From Candidatus Obscuribacter sp. (GTDB taxonomy: Bacteria; Cyanobacteriota; Vampirovibrionia; Obscuribacterales; Obscuribacteraceae), in contig JADJQZ010000001.1 of NCBI GenBank assembly GCA_016712465.1, positions 2,480,001-2,544,000 on the forward strand: DNA of 64,000 nucleotides. The letters run 5' to 3'. Position 1 is the first letter of the stretch. Each line of letters opens with the position of its first letter. Positions 52,100-60,974 of the stretch are shown one piece after another. The notes under the pieces are model-generated. The model ran no database searches. It saw only the letters and a list, made by a program, of their open reading frames with translations, and was not told the DNA's origin. The translations under genes and the position numbers were made by a program.

Positions 52100-53950
52100 T
52101 TATCGTTTTTGCAGCCCATTTTCCACTTCCAGGTCCTCTTCGGGATAAAGAGCGTCTAATACCTGCCGGTATTTTTCCGTTACAAGCTTGCGCTTAACCT
52201 TGAAAGTGGGCGTCAGTTCATTGTCTTCGATGGTGAAGTCGCGATCGAGCAGGGCAAAACGCTTGATTCTCTCGAAGTTAGCCAGCCCTTCGTTCTTTTG
52301 ATTGACCGTACGTTCAATCTCTTGCCTGACCAGGGGATGTTCGGTCAATTCCTCAATTTCCTTGAAATTTAGCTTGTTTTTCTCGGCGAAAGCCTTGAGG
52401 CCGTCTTTGTGGAGGGTGAAAAGACAGGTTATGAATTTGCGCCGATCGCCGTAAACCAGGCAGTGGCTTATGAGCGGATCGCCTTTGAAGAGGTTTTCGA
52501 TAAATTGCGGGGCCACGTGCTTGCCGCCGGCGGTGATGATGATGTCTTTCTTGCGGTCTTTGATCTTAATAAAGCCGTCCGGGTCGATTTCGGCAATATC
52601 GCCGGTCTTGAACCAGCCGTCTTCAAAGGCCTCAGCGGTGGCTTCCTGGTTTTTGTAATAGCCGGAAAAGACGGAACCGCCCTTCACCAGTAGCTCTCCG
52701 TCGGCAGCAATCTTTACTTCCACACCCATGAGGGGCTTGCCTACTGTACCGGGTCGGTTCTGGGCTGGAGTATTACAGGCAACGGGGGCACAGGTTTCGG
52801 TCAGTCCGTAGCCTTCCACGATGGTCAAGCCGATGGTCTCGAAGAAGTCCTGCACCTCTTTGGGCAGAGGAGCGGCGCCGGAAACCAGCATGCGCAGGCG
52901 CCCTCCGAAACGGCGCCTGATTTTGGAGAAAACCAGGCGGTCTGCCGCCCGTAGTTCGGCCTGGTGCAGCTGCTTGACCAGGCTGGGCTTGGTGGTCAGC
53001 ACTTTCTCATCTTCCTGGTATTTGCGGCCCAGGGAAAGGGCCCAGCGAATCAGTATTTGCTGCGGCTTGGGCAGTTTCTTCGATTCAAATTGAATGCGCT
53101 GATAGGCTTTCTCGTAAAAGCGGGGTACGCCGTTGATGATGGTGGGGTGCGTCTCCACCATGTTGCGGGGCACTGTTTCAATGGCTTCCGCATAGGCCAT
53201 GGTGATGCCGAAATAAATGCAGAGAAACTGACCGCCCACCCTTTCGTAGACATGGGAGAGGGGCAGGAAAGAAAGTACCAGGTCTTGTTCTTTGAATTCC
53301 AGACGATCGCCTATGGCTCGGCAGACGCTGATGATATTGCCGTGGGAAATCATTACCCCTTTGGGCACGCCGGTGGTGCCCGAGGTGTAGACAATGGAAG
53401 CCAGATCTTCCGGACCGACTGAGTTCTTCAGTGTTTCGAGAAATTCTTTGTGGGCCAGCTGGTAGATTTCGCCGTCTTTCAACAAATCGTCCCAGGTCAT
53501 AATACGAAGGTCTGGACGGGAAGGCGGCGCTTCTCCCTTCATGAGCACCACGAATTTGAGTTTTTCCGGCAGGGTGGAGATCTGCAAAACCTTGTGCAGT
53601 TGTGCCTCGTCCTCGACCATGATGCAGCGACAATCGCTGTGCTTGATCAAGTACTCTACTTCCGGCACCGCCAGTGTCGGATAAATCGGGACCGTTACTG
53701 CCTTCAATGAAAGAGCCGCGAGGTCGGACCAGGTCCAGCGAGGGTTGGGCTGTGAAAGGATGGCCACATGGCTGCCCTGCTCAATGCCGTTTTTAGCCAG
53801 ACCGGCCATGGCCAGATCCACGATAAGTCCGTGCTCTCGCCAGATTACCGAGTTGTATTCACCTTTCACCTTGTGCAAAATCGCCGGCTTGTCCGCTTTT
53901 TCTCGGACTTGCTTCCAGAAGGCATCGACGATGGTTTTGCTTGTTTCCAT
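52100..53950 (-). CDS. Long-chain fatty-acid--CoA ligase
   Basis: A 616-residue AMP-forming synthetase activating fatty acids with ATP and CoA. VYTSGTTGVPKGVMISHGN (P-loop-like), GYGLTETCAPVACN, DGWFKTGDIAEIDPDGFIKIKDRKKDIII and the C-terminal KRKLVTEKY give the complete fold. ATG 53950 is preferred; TTG 53971 would add 7 residues and overlap cutA. It is the last gene of an operon with cutA and the fused hydrolase-like gene. A second, different acyl-CoA synthetase lies at 57008-58834. Confidence 0.9.
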   Translation of the reverse strand: METSKTIVDAFWKQVREKADKPAILHKVKGEYNSVIWREHGLIVDLAMAGLAKNGIEQGSHVAILSQPNPRWTWSDLAALSLKAVTVPIYPTLAVPEVEYLIKHSDCRCIMVEDEAQLHKVLQISTLPEKLKFVVLMKGEAPPSRPDLRIMTWDDLLKDGEIYQLAHKEFLETLKNSVGPEDLASIVYTSGTTGVPKGVMISHGNIISVCRAIGDRLEFKEQDLVLSFLPLSHVYERVGGQFLCIYFGITMAYAEAIETVPRNMVETHPTIINGVPRFYEKAYQRIQFESKKLPKPQQILIRWALSLGRKYQEDEKVLTTKPSLVKQLHQAELRAADRLVFSKIRRRFGGRLRMLVSGAAPLPKEVQDFFETIGLTIVEGYGLTETCAPVACNTPAQNRPGTVGKPLMGVEVKIAADGELLVKGGSVFSGYYKNQEATAEAFEDGWFKTGDIAEIDPDGFIKIKDRKKDIIITAGGKHVAPQFIENLFKGDPLISHCLVYGDRRKFITCLFTLHKDGLKAFAEKNKLNFKEIEELTEHPLVRQEIERTVNQKNEGLANFERIKRFALLDRDFTIEDNELTPTFKVKRKLVTEKYRQVLDALYPEEDLEVENGLQKR

Positions 53951-53960
53951 GGTTGCGGGA

Positions 53961-54284
53961 TTACTTCTCAAGACTTCCTAAGAGCCAGCCGATATATTCC
54001 TTCGAGCCTTTTTCCACCGGCAGGGCAAGAACCTCAGGCACGTCATAAGAGTGAAGTGCTTTTACCCTCGCTTCGAGTCTAGCGTAAAAATCGGTCGAGG
54101 TTTTCATGACAAGCAGGCTTTCTTCATCCTTGACCACCTCACCTTGCCAGGAGTAAACCGAAGTGACCCGGGGCACGATGTTGACACAAGCCACCAGTTT
54201 CTCTTGCACCAGTGTTTCGGCTAAAGCCGCGGCTTTATCCTGGGGACAGGTAACATAGACAACCAGTACTTTAGCCTCGCTCAC
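53961..54284 (-). CDS. cutA: CutA-family divalent-cation tolerance protein
   Basis: A 107-residue trimer-forming protein: VVYVTCPQDKAAALAETLVQEKLVACVNIVPRVTSVYSWQGEVVKDEESLLVMKT and YDVPEVLALPVEKGSKEYIGWL are the CutA1 signature. It is linked with metal tolerance, but its biochemical role is unsettled. The start is GTG 54284. It lies between the fused deoxyribosyltransferase-like gene (4-nt gap) and the acyl-CoA ligase. Confidence 0.92.
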   Translation of the reverse strand: MSEAKVLVVYVTCPQDKAAALAETLVQEKLVACVNIVPRVTSVYSWQGEVVKDEESLLVMKTSTDFYARLEARVKALHSYDVPEVLALPVEKGSKEYIGWLLGSLEK

Positions 54285-54288
54285 CGGG

Positions 54289-55404
54289 CTAGTACCGTTT
54301 CATGGTTGAGAGTTCCGCGCCGCATTCCGTCAGGAAGGCCGTGAGGCTGTCGGCTGCTTTGTTGAAAAGCATGCCCTGTAGCCGGGGCATGCGGTAGCGC
54401 TTGGACATTCGCACCGAAAGTACCGGCACTTTCATCTCTTCCGAAATAAAGCCGGCCAGGGGCTTGATGTAGTCGTCTTGCTTCTGGGGACCGATCTCCT
54501 CCAGGGCTCCGAGCTTGAGTCTGAGCCTGTTTTCGAAGTCGTAACCCTTGCTTTCACCGTAGAATGAGATTTGCAGACCCGGAGCCTCCTGCCAGGTTGC
54601 CCCCATGAGCATGAAAACCAGACCAACCTGTCCGTTCTTGATGACGTCTTTGATGATGGCTTTGAACGGCGTGTCCTGGTAATAGCAGGGATCTGCCACC
54701 AGGCAGTAATTGGAGCTGAGGGTGTGGCAGCCCGTGCGGCGGTTCATCAGGGCAGCCATGGCACCTGTGAAAGATTCTTGCTCTTGAAATTCGCCTTCCC
54801 TGAAAAATGCAGTGGCATGGGGCGCCAGCACCAGAATCGGCAACTGCCCGCCCATAAACTTGTAGTCTGGCTCGCCGTAGGGAGGCATCTGCTCGTATCT
54901 TTCCGCCAGTTGGCTTTCATAGTGGATGGCCCAGTCAACCGGGGCTGAACGAGGCTGATTGCCTATGATGTAGCGGAGGGCCAGGTCGATGTCGTTAAAT
55001 CTTGCCTGAGAATGGCTTGCTACCCAGGGGCTGAAGGGTGCGGCGCCAAAGACGGTGACCAGCTTACCGCTTCTGTGGGCGTAGAAGATTTCCATGGCGG
55101 TGCCGTAGTTGGCCCGCTCTATGTTGGCCAACAAGCCGTCGCTCTGGTCTATCAGTTCGAGGGCGCGGCGCACCCGCTGATCGGAAGTGCCGGCTAAATC
55201 GATGGCTTCGTCAAAATTAAATTCCGTCTCCGTCCAGGGCAATTCCAGAGGATTGATTACCTTGAGACCATGGTTTGTCAGCCTGGTCATGGCAAAGGTA
55301 CGCCAGTCGGCCTGGGAGTTGCTGTTGCGGGCGGCCGTGTTTTGCACCTGGCTCAGTTCGCCAGGGTCTATGGAAGCGCCGGTGAGGTATATGGACGACA
55401 ACAT
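54289..55404 (-). CDS. Deoxyribosyltransferase-like / N-formylglutamate-amidohydrolase-like fusion
   Basis: A 371-residue protein. Residues 1-150 resemble nucleoside 2-deoxyribosyltransferases: SSIYLTGASIDPG, DWRTFAMTRLTNHGLKVINPLE, LIDQSDGLLANIERANYGTAMEIFYAHRSGKLV with the catalytic Glu in GTAMEI. Residues about 190-370 resemble N-formylglutamate amidohydrolases: LVLAPHATAFFREGE, ESFTGAMAALMNRRTG, LVADPCYYQDTPFKAIIKDV, VFMLMGA. I know of no standard protein with this exact pairing. The role may be nucleotide or metabolite repair. Domain calls rest on motifs. It is the first gene of an operon with cutA and an acyl-CoA ligase. Confidence 0.6.
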   Translation of the reverse strand: MLSSIYLTGASIDPGELSQVQNTAARNSNSQADWRTFAMTRLTNHGLKVINPLELPWTETEFNFDEAIDLAGTSDQRVRRALELIDQSDGLLANIERANYGTAMEIFYAHRSGKLVTVFGAAPFSPWVASHSQARFNDIDLALRYIIGNQPRSAPVDWAIHYESQLAERYEQMPPYGEPDYKFMGGQLPILVLAPHATAFFREGEFQEQESFTGAMAALMNRRTGCHTLSSNYCLVADPCYYQDTPFKAIIKDVIKNGQVGLVFMLMGATWQEAPGLQISFYGESKGYDFENRLRLKLGALEEIGPQKQDDYIKPLAGFISEEMKVPVLSVRMSKRYRMPRLQGMLFNKAADSLTAFLTECGAELSTMKRY

Positions 55405-55886
55405 TGGCTATTGCTTACCCCTCCTGCTGTTCAGGACTACCCTGGGAACCGAGCAGTTCCGAACTGACTGCGTGAAGATCGTTAATATTCCTCTATATAC
55501 CACAGGGGCTGGGTTTTGCACCAATAAGCGGGATATATGCTCGGCATGTACCAGGGGCTATAGCTGCATCACTCAAGGGTCTGCGGTTGTATGTTCGTTG
55601 TTGGTGTACTTGCTGCAAATGTCTGAAATTGCCGCCCCGGGCTGAGAAACCTGGCCACTCCGGGCTTGAAACTCAACCGATGTCGGTTAAATCTATCCGG
55701 TCGTGGCGGGTCAAGTCGAGTCGTGGCGGGGCGAGCGAACCATCAAGGATATCGGTTAAACCTCTGTGGAAAACGGAAACTAAACCGTTATCGGTTAAGC
55801 TTTTATTGAAGTGCCCCGTCGGTGGCAGACCGGTACTTCTGGAAAGTGCCAAGGGGTTCAGGTCGGCAAACTTAAGGGATTTGGAA
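55405..55886. other. Regulatory intergenic region before the DUF3465 lipoprotein gene
   Basis: 482 bp of divergent intergenic sequence. It contains two perfect AACCG-N4-CGGTT palindromes (55675-55688, 55783-55796), a lone half-site TCGGTTAA at 55752, and a direct repeat GTCGTGGCGGG at 55700-55710 and 55720-55730. The frame upstream of ATG 55887 stays open to 55587, but it is rich in rare codon patterns and lacks protein-like character, so I treat it as non-coding. Confidence 0.55.
55675..55796. promoter_or_regulatory. Twin palindromic operator-like sites
   Basis: AACCGATGTCGGTT (55675-55688) and AACCGTTATCGGTT (55783-55796) are perfect palindromes with 5-bp arms and a 4-nt centre, 108 bp apart. 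The extended match is TnAACCG-N4-CGGTTAA. The half-site TCGGTTAA (55752-55759) lies between them. They probably bind an unidentified dimeric regulator controlling the lipoprotein gene at 55887, and perhaps the divergent fusion gene. Confidence 0.6.
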
Positions 55887-56471
55887 ATGTTTTCAGCAAG
55901 AGCAAAACTGGTGGCTGACGCAAGAAGAGCAGGGCTGAGGCTGGCTGCCCTTGCCATTTTGCTGGTTAGTTTGGGTCTTACCGCCTGCTCCAACTCTTCG
56001 CTTACGGCTTCCCGGGCCGGTGCTCAAGACCAGTCTCCCAACTCGAATATTCAAACCGGCGCCCAGACTCCCTTTGATCCAAGCCAGTATCGTGGGCAGA
56101 GCCAGGCACAGACTCAGGGTCAGGTCGCCTCACCGGGGCTCTATGAAGATGAGGTGCTGGCAGCTCAGAACAATCGTGCCGTGAAGGTGGAAGTGACCTG
56201 CACCACCCGCGTGAAGAAGCTTTTGCCGGAAGACACTAGAGGTCGCCGCCACCAGAAATTTCTTCTTGGTTTGAGTAACGGCACTACCGTACTGGTAGCT
56301 CATAGCATTGATTCGGCGCCCTATGTACCGATTTCTCCCGGTGATGTGATTACTTTGCACGGAGAATATATCTGGAACGCCAAAGGTGGGCTGATTCACT
56401 GGACGCACCACAGCGACAGCCCCCGCCATGAAGGTGGCTATATTGATTTCAACGGGCAGCGCTATCAGTAA
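55887..56471 (+). CDS. DUF3465-type lipoprotein
   Basis: A 194-residue lipoprotein. ATG 55887 precedes the signal LRLAALAILLVSLGLTACSN with lipobox LTAC (Cys about residue 33). The C-terminus matches DUF3465 nuclease-like/OB-type proteins: RGRRHQKFLLGLSNGTTVLVAHSIDSAPYVPISPGDVITLHGEYIWNAKGGLIHWTHHSD, with the GGLIHWTHH box. The family is uncharacterised; its small beta-rich domain may bind nucleic acid or a ligand. The gene sits behind twin palindromes. Confidence 0.85.
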   Translation: MFSARAKLVADARRAGLRLAALAILLVSLGLTACSNSSLTASRAGAQDQSPNSNIQTGAQTPFDPSQYRGQSQAQTQGQVASPGLYEDEVLAAQNNRAVKVEVTCTTRVKKLLPEDTRGRRHQKFLLGLSNGTTVLVAHSIDSAPYVPISPGDVITLHGEYIWNAKGGLIHWTHHSDSPRHEGGYIDFNGQRYQ

Positions 56472-56662
56472 TTGCTGTTTTCTGAGGTATTCGTAAGTAG
56501 AAACTTTGTCTTGATGACTCTCTTGAAAACGGCGCCCCTCTTGACATTAGAATGTGTTCACATGATTGTTAATACATTTAAGAGATGCTTTTCATTCTGC
56601 CAAACCGCACTTATACTCGTGTTCTGAAGTGCAAGATTTCAGCACCAACAAGAGGACATCTG

Positions 56663-56980
56663 ATGCATATCTCCAGTGCGCAGGTAGGAAAAGCTTTCGG
56701 TCTCATCGTGGGCATGGCCCTCACGCTGGCAGTATCAACTGTGCCGGTGTCAGCCTCAGAAGCATCCACTGCCGGAGTGACAGCTGCCCCGGTCGGGCTT
56801 GCCGGTTCCGGCGACCCTGCCATTCAGGAAGCAGTCAAATATATTCAAAGCCATCAGGTGGTAAACGTAGAAACTGATACCGTCTCAGTCCCGAGTTCGC
56901 GCTCGCGCCGCAAACCGGCCGCCAAGCGTCCGGCCCGGCATGTCTACATCCTCGGCGGCGCTGAAGCCTTCCCGATGTAG
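56663..56980 (+). CDS. Small secreted protein
   Basis: A 105-residue protein. The start ATG 56663 has AGAGGA about 7 nt upstream. A signal peptide (GKAFGLIVGMALTLAVSTVPVSA) is followed by a mature part with a short helix (DPAIQEAVKYIQSHQVVNVE) and a strongly basic Arg/Lys/Pro segment (SRSRRKPAAKRPARH). No family recognised. It lies 27 nt upstream of the second acyl-CoA synthetase and may share its transcript. Confidence 0.6.
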   Translation: MHISSAQVGKAFGLIVGMALTLAVSTVPVSASEASTAGVTAAPVGLAGSGDPAIQEAVKYIQSHQVVNVETDTVSVPSSRSRRKPAAKRPARHVYILGGAEAFPM

Positions 56981-57007
56981 TCACTCAGAGAGAAATTCAA
57001 AATCGCC

Positions 57008-58834
57008 ATGAAAAACGGCTCAGTAAATGTCCCCGGTTCTGAGCCAGGCGCTCAGCTTGACTTGCCGGGCAAGGGTAACCTAAGTTCATGCCCGGCTACT
57101 TTTCCCCAGCCCCTCAGCTACGACTACGGTGTGTGCGCCGAAAAGCTTCTGGGTTACACCCTCAGCGGTCATCTGGACCTGATCACGGCTGCTTCCCCCG
57201 ATACACAAGCGGTTGTCAGCGTTCTGGAAGGCGAGAAGCTGACTTACCTCGAGTTTCAGGCTTACACCAGAAAATTGGCTTGTGCTCTTCTGGCTAGAGG
57301 GGTAGAGCGGGGCGACCGCATCGGTATCTGGTCCACCAACAACTGGCGCTGGCTGGCTGCCCTTTATGCAGTCTCCCGGGTGGGCGGCATTCTCGTTAAT
57401 ATCAATCCCGCTTACCGGGTGCCGGAGCTGGAGTACGTTTTGAACCAGTCCGGTGTCAAACTGCTCTTTACCATTCCCCGAAACCGCTCCTCCAATTATC
57501 TTGAGATGTTGCAGGAGCTTAGCCCCCGGCTTTTCCCCCATGGCGGCAAGGCGGTGGCGGCCTCCACTGTTCCCAGCTTGCAGGACATCGTGGTCATGCC
57601 CGGTCAAGATCTGGACGGTACCCGCCAGGACTTCACCCCCGCTGCCGAGCTTTTCTCTATGGAAAGCTTTCTGGAACTGGCTCAGTCGATAACTCCGGAA
57701 GAGCTGAGCCTTCGTGAGGCGGAAGTGCAGTTCGATGACCCGGTGAACATCCAGTACACATCGGGAACCACAGGTTTTCCCAAAGGCGTCACCCTGAGCC
57801 ATCACAATCTGCTCAATAACGGGCTGTTCGCAGCCAGAGCCATGGCTCTTGATACCAAAACCCGCTTCTGCATTCCCATGCCGTTTTATCATTGCGGCGG
57901 CATGGTCAGCTCGGCTATGGCTACCTTCACTGTAGGAGGTACTGTCATCGTCCCGGCTCCCTACTTCGAAGAATTGACCGTCATGAAGGCCGTCTCCGGC
58001 GAGAAAGCTACTCATATCTCCGGGGTGCCGACCATGTTTATCGGACAGCTTGAGCATCCTAGTTACAAAGACTACGACTACACTTCCTTGCGCGGCGGCT
58101 TCATGGCCGGAGCACCGTGTCCGGTGCAACTGATGCGCCGGGTAGCCAGCGAAATGCATGTGCCGGAAGTGGTGATTCTCTACGGATTGACGGAAGTATC
58201 GCCGCTGATGACGGCCACTACCATTCATGATTCCATGGAAACCCGCGCCACCACGGTGGGCCGGGCCATCGCCGGCGTGGAAGTGAAAATCATCGATCCC
58301 GAAAGCGGCAAAGTAGTGCCCCGTGGCTCTCAGGGCGAGATATGCTGCCGTGGACATGGCATCATGCTTGGCTATTACAAAAATGAAGAAGCCACAAGAG
58401 AATGTATCGACGGCGGCGGTTGGCTGCACTCAGGCGACCTTGGCGTGATGAACGGCGAAGGCTATTTGCACATCACCGGTCGGAAAAAAGACATGATCAT
58501 TCGCGGTGGAGAAAACATCTATCCCCGGGAGATTGAAGAAGTCTTGCATCACCATCCGCAAATCTCCCAGGCTCAAGTCTTCGGCATACCCGATGAGAAG
58601 CTGGGCGAAGAGGTTTGCCTCTGGCTCATGCTCAAAGCCGGTGAGAAACTGGACGAAGCGGCATTGGTTGCCTGGATGAAGGAGCGGCTGGCTCACTTCA
58701 AAGTGCCCAGGCATGTTCGTGTGGTCTCGGAATTTCCCATGACGGTAACCGGTAAGATTCGGAAATTCGCCATGCGGGATGCCATGGTGGAAGAACTCGG
58801 TCTTTCCCGGGCGGCAGCCATCGAAACCGCCTGA
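57008..58834 (+). CDS. Acyl-CoA synthetase (AMP-binding)
   Basis: A 608-residue ANL-superfamily enzyme: NIQYTSGTTGFPKGVTLSHHN, FYHCGGMVSSAM, YGLTEVSPLMTA, GGGWLHSGDLGVMNGEGYLHITGRKKDMIIRGGENIYPREIE and VTGKIRKFAM. The FYHCGG and ENIYPREIE segments are typical of medium/long-chain fatty acyl-CoA synthetases (FadD-type). The N-terminal 30 residues are disordered. It differs clearly from the enzyme at 52100-53950, so the cell carries at least two. Confidence 0.9.
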   Translation: MKNGSVNVPGSEPGAQLDLPGKGNLSSCPATFPQPLSYDYGVCAEKLLGYTLSGHLDLITAASPDTQAVVSVLEGEKLTYLEFQAYTRKLACALLARGVERGDRIGIWSTNNWRWLAALYAVSRVGGILVNINPAYRVPELEYVLNQSGVKLLFTIPRNRSSNYLEMLQELSPRLFPHGGKAVAASTVPSLQDIVVMPGQDLDGTRQDFTPAAELFSMESFLELAQSITPEELSLREAEVQFDDPVNIQYTSGTTGFPKGVTLSHHNLLNNGLFAARAMALDTKTRFCIPMPFYHCGGMVSSAMATFTVGGTVIVPAPYFEELTVMKAVSGEKATHISGVPTMFIGQLEHPSYKDYDYTSLRGGFMAGAPCPVQLMRRVASEMHVPEVVILYGLTEVSPLMTATTIHDSMETRATTVGRAIAGVEVKIIDPESGKVVPRGSQGEICCRGHGIMLGYYKNEEATRECIDGGGWLHSGDLGVMNGEGYLHITGRKKDMIIRGGENIYPREIEEVLHHHPQISQAQVFGIPDEKLGEEVCLWLMLKAGEKLDEAALVAWMKERLAHFKVPRHVRVVSEFPMTVTGKIRKFAMRDAMVEELGLSRAAAIETA

Positions 58835-58845
58835 GCTTCGCCCCC

Positions 58846-58935
58846 TTTCAGCTATGCTCCGGGGACTCTTTCGGTTATGCTCTGGCGATTCTTCCGGTTT
58901 TGCTCCGGCGATTCTTTCGGTTATGCTCTGGCGGC
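58846..58935. repeat. Tandem 23-bp repeats after the acyl-CoA synthetase gene
   Basis: Four units start at 58846, 58869, 58892 and 58915. The consensus begins TTTCGGTTATGCTCTGGCG and continues ATTC, with point differences among copies. They begin 12 nt after the stop codon at 58834. The sequence is unrelated to the 23-bp repeats at 27921. Confidence 0.85.
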
Positions 58936-59040
58936 TTTCGCCTGTCTCGACGCTGAGAGCTTAAGGGCGGTTTTAATGGCGGCGGGGTATATTGCTGATT
59001 AGAGTTGATTTCGAGTCTAAATTCCTTGCAATAGCAAACT

Positions 59041-59658
59041 ATGTCAGCGGATCCCCAGAACAAATCGCAGAACGGCGCTTCCGACAGTGCTGCTGCTGAA
59101 ACCCGCAGCAGTTCAAATAACAATTCTCTCGCCGGTACGAAAAGCAGTACCGGCAACCCTGCGACAGGAACTCAAAGCAGTACGCGCAATTCGGCGACCG
59201 GCACTCAGAGCGGCACTTATTCGGGGCTGAAGGACAGTCCGATAATGACCTGGCCTCTGATAAGGCGGTTGGAGAGTGCGGCATTTATGGCCATGTTCCT
59301 GGCTGTGCCTTTGTTTGCCTTTCGCGTCGTGGACTATACGGCCCGGCAACTGGCCCTCAATAATGCCGCCCATGAACTGGTGAAAGACATAAGGCGGGTG
59401 AAGGAGATGTCTTCCAGCTATGACATGCCCATAACCGTAGAGTCGGCCAGGAGCAAGGGCGGTCAGAGCTGCTATGTGATTCGTTCAGACAGGAAGACGA
59501 TTGAAGAAGTGATTTTGCCTCGCGGGGTGACCGTGGTGGGAGGCGTTACCTTTGGATCGGACGGCAAGCCCAATCACCCGGCTAGTTTCGACGTTTCCAT
59601 GGAGCACCGCAGTTTGCTGGTTAATGTGGACATGTCCGGGGTGGCCAGCATGCCCTGA
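59041..59658 (+). CDS. GspH/FimT-like minor pseudopilin, atypical signal
   Basis: A 205-residue protein with a disordered Ser/Thr/Gly/Asn start of repeating character (KSSTGNPATGTQSSTRNSAT), a single hydrophobic helix (ESAAFMAMFLAVPLFAFRVV, about residues 78-98) and a beta-rich tail (VVGGVTFGSDGKPNHPAS). The arrangement resembles GspH/FimT minor pseudopilins. No canonical Gly-Phe cleavage site precedes the helix, and the long leader is unusual. It opens a row of four pilin-like genes. Confidence 0.5.
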   Translation: MSADPQNKSQNGASDSAAAETRSSSNNNSLAGTKSSTGNPATGTQSSTRNSATGTQSGTYSGLKDSPIMTWPLIRRLESAAFMAMFLAVPLFAFRVVDYTARQLALNNAAHELVKDIRRVKEMSSSYDMPITVESARSKGGQSCYVIRSDRKTIEEVILPRGVTVVGGVTFGSDGKPNHPASFDVSMEHRSLLVNVDMSGVASMP

Positions 59659-59679
59659 TCTGGGACTGGGGAAGGGTTG

Positions 59680-60291
59680 ATGGGCATAAACTTAGATATG
59701 CTCGGAGGGTTAGTTGCTATGTCGGTTTCGGCTGAGGTCAAGAATTGCTCTGTTCCAGTGAAGCTTCGATCACGTTCCGGAGCCTCATTGGTTGAACTCA
59801 TGGTGGCAATTTCGATAAGTGGCATAGTTCTTGTAGGTCTTGGTTCTAGCATGTCGGAACAATTGAGACTTTCTGCTAAGTCCCAGAAGCAATTGCTTGC
59901 TGTCGCTATTGCTAGGCAGATGGTTGAAAGAGTGAGGGCAACTCCCTTTGATAAGCTGCCTTCGGATGGACTACAAAAGGAGGTTAGAGTAGCTTCCGGT
60001 GACCCGACTGATTCTGGTGTCTATGACTCAACTAATAAACTTTTTGACAGACCGCTTCAGATTGATGGCTTGAATCTCGTTTGGCTCAGTCCAGATCCAT
60101 CAAATCCTATGCCGGTCTCAAAATTTGGAGGAAAGGTCTATCTAACAATTGGTCCTGGCCCTAGCGGACCTTATGGCGAGGTGGAAGGTACCAAGACAGC
60201 CAACATCCTTGTTACTTGGAATGAAGATATGCCGCAAGAGTATCGGCTGAGGGCAATTATCTGCAAATACGGGATTCAATCCGAAAGATGA
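59680..60291 (+). CDS. Minor pseudopilin (GspI/PilV-like)
   Basis: A 203-residue protein with a type III prepilin sequence (GASLVELMVAISISGIVLVG, about residues 33-52): cleavage after Gly and Glu at position +5. The mature protein should be inserted into a type II secretion or type IV pilus-like fibre. ATG 59680 follows GGGGAAGGG. It overlaps the next gene by ATGA. Coding sequence is clearly more A+T-rich than genes before 59040. Confidence 0.75.
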   Translation: MGINLDMLGGLVAMSVSAEVKNCSVPVKLRSRSGASLVELMVAISISGIVLVGLGSSMSEQLRLSAKSQKQLLAVAIARQMVERVRATPFDKLPSDGLQKEVRVASGDPTDSGVYDSTNKLFDRPLQIDGLNLVWLSPDPSNPMPVSKFGGKVYLTIGPGPSGPYGEVEGTKTANILVTWNEDMPQEYRLRAIICKYGIQSER

Positions 60292-60974
60292 ACTTGCACC
60301 ATAATCGATTGCATCCATTTCAACGGAGAGCAGGCGGTGTTTCCACCAGGTCTCAACAGGGTTTCTCTCTGCTTGAAGCTCTAGTTTCTCTTGTGATTGT
60401 TGGTGTTGCAATAGCTGGTATGACAGAATTGCTTTGGGCTAACACTAGCTGGCTCTCTATGCTTCATAACAAATTTGACACTTTCTATGCAGCGAAGAGA
60501 TTCCTTTCAGAGCTTGAAATTGATGCTAGACAGAGTGCCGGGATCGAAAATGGTTCTGATTCAACACATTTGATACTAACGCGTGCGGCTGAGTCGGATT
60601 TCGACTCATACGGCTTTTTGACAAGGGTCTCTGAGTATCATTACTGGGTTGAGGCGGATAGTGAAATAGGTTCTGAAGGGAAATATGTTGTGAAGGCTGG
60701 TGCTGATTATCCAACTGTAGGAAGAATTGTGCTTCGAGGTGTCACCGGTCCTAAGGGGATTGCGGATGGACTTCCTAAGATTTTTCAGTATCTGAATAGG
60801 GGAGGAGATGGTACTCCGATTTCAGTAGCGCAGAATAGCACAAGGATGCTCTTGGTGAATCTTGAGGTAAAACGTACTGAGTTCGGTAAAGCTAAGCAGG
60901 ATGGTCCGCTAAAAAGTGGGATTGCTATCCATCAGGAAATATTTTTGAGAAATGCTTATGTTCATGGTCAGTAG
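60288..60974 (+). CDS. Minor pseudopilin (GspJ/PilW-like)
   Basis: A 228-residue prepilin. GFSLLEALVSLVIVGVAIAG (about residues 24-43) holds the Gly/Phe cleavage site and Glu at +5. The mature domain (YAAKRFLSELEIDARQSAG, VKAGADYPTVGRIVLRG) has the GspJ-like mix of helix and strands. It begins in the ATGA overlap with the upstream gene and overlaps the downstream gene by 23 nt, so the group is translationally coupled. Confidence 0.75.
   Translation: MNLHHNRLHPFQRRAGGVSTRSQQGFSLLEALVSLVIVGVAIAGMTELLWANTSWLSMLHNKFDTFYAAKRFLSELEIDARQSAGIENGSDSTHLILTRAAESDFDSYGFLTRVSEYHYWVEADSEIGSEGKYVVKAGADYPTVGRIVLRGVTGPKGIADGLPKIFQYLNRGGDGTPISVAQNSTRMLLVNLEVKRTEFGKAKQDGPLKSGIAIHQEIFLRNAYVHGQ

Noticed and set aside
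55587..55886. N-terminal extension of the DUF3465 lipoprotein
   Set aside because: The signal peptide and ribosome site fit ATG 55887, and the extension spans regulatory palindromes.
56541..56574. TTGACA with ATGTGTTCACAT palindrome upstream of the small secreted gene
   Set aside because: No convincing -10 box at a suitable distance, and the palindrome arms are only 5 bp.
57086..58429. 447-residue frame antisense to the second acyl-CoA synthetase
   Set aside because: The sense gene is unmistakable, and the antisense frame is rich in His/Gln/Ser from reverse codon bias.
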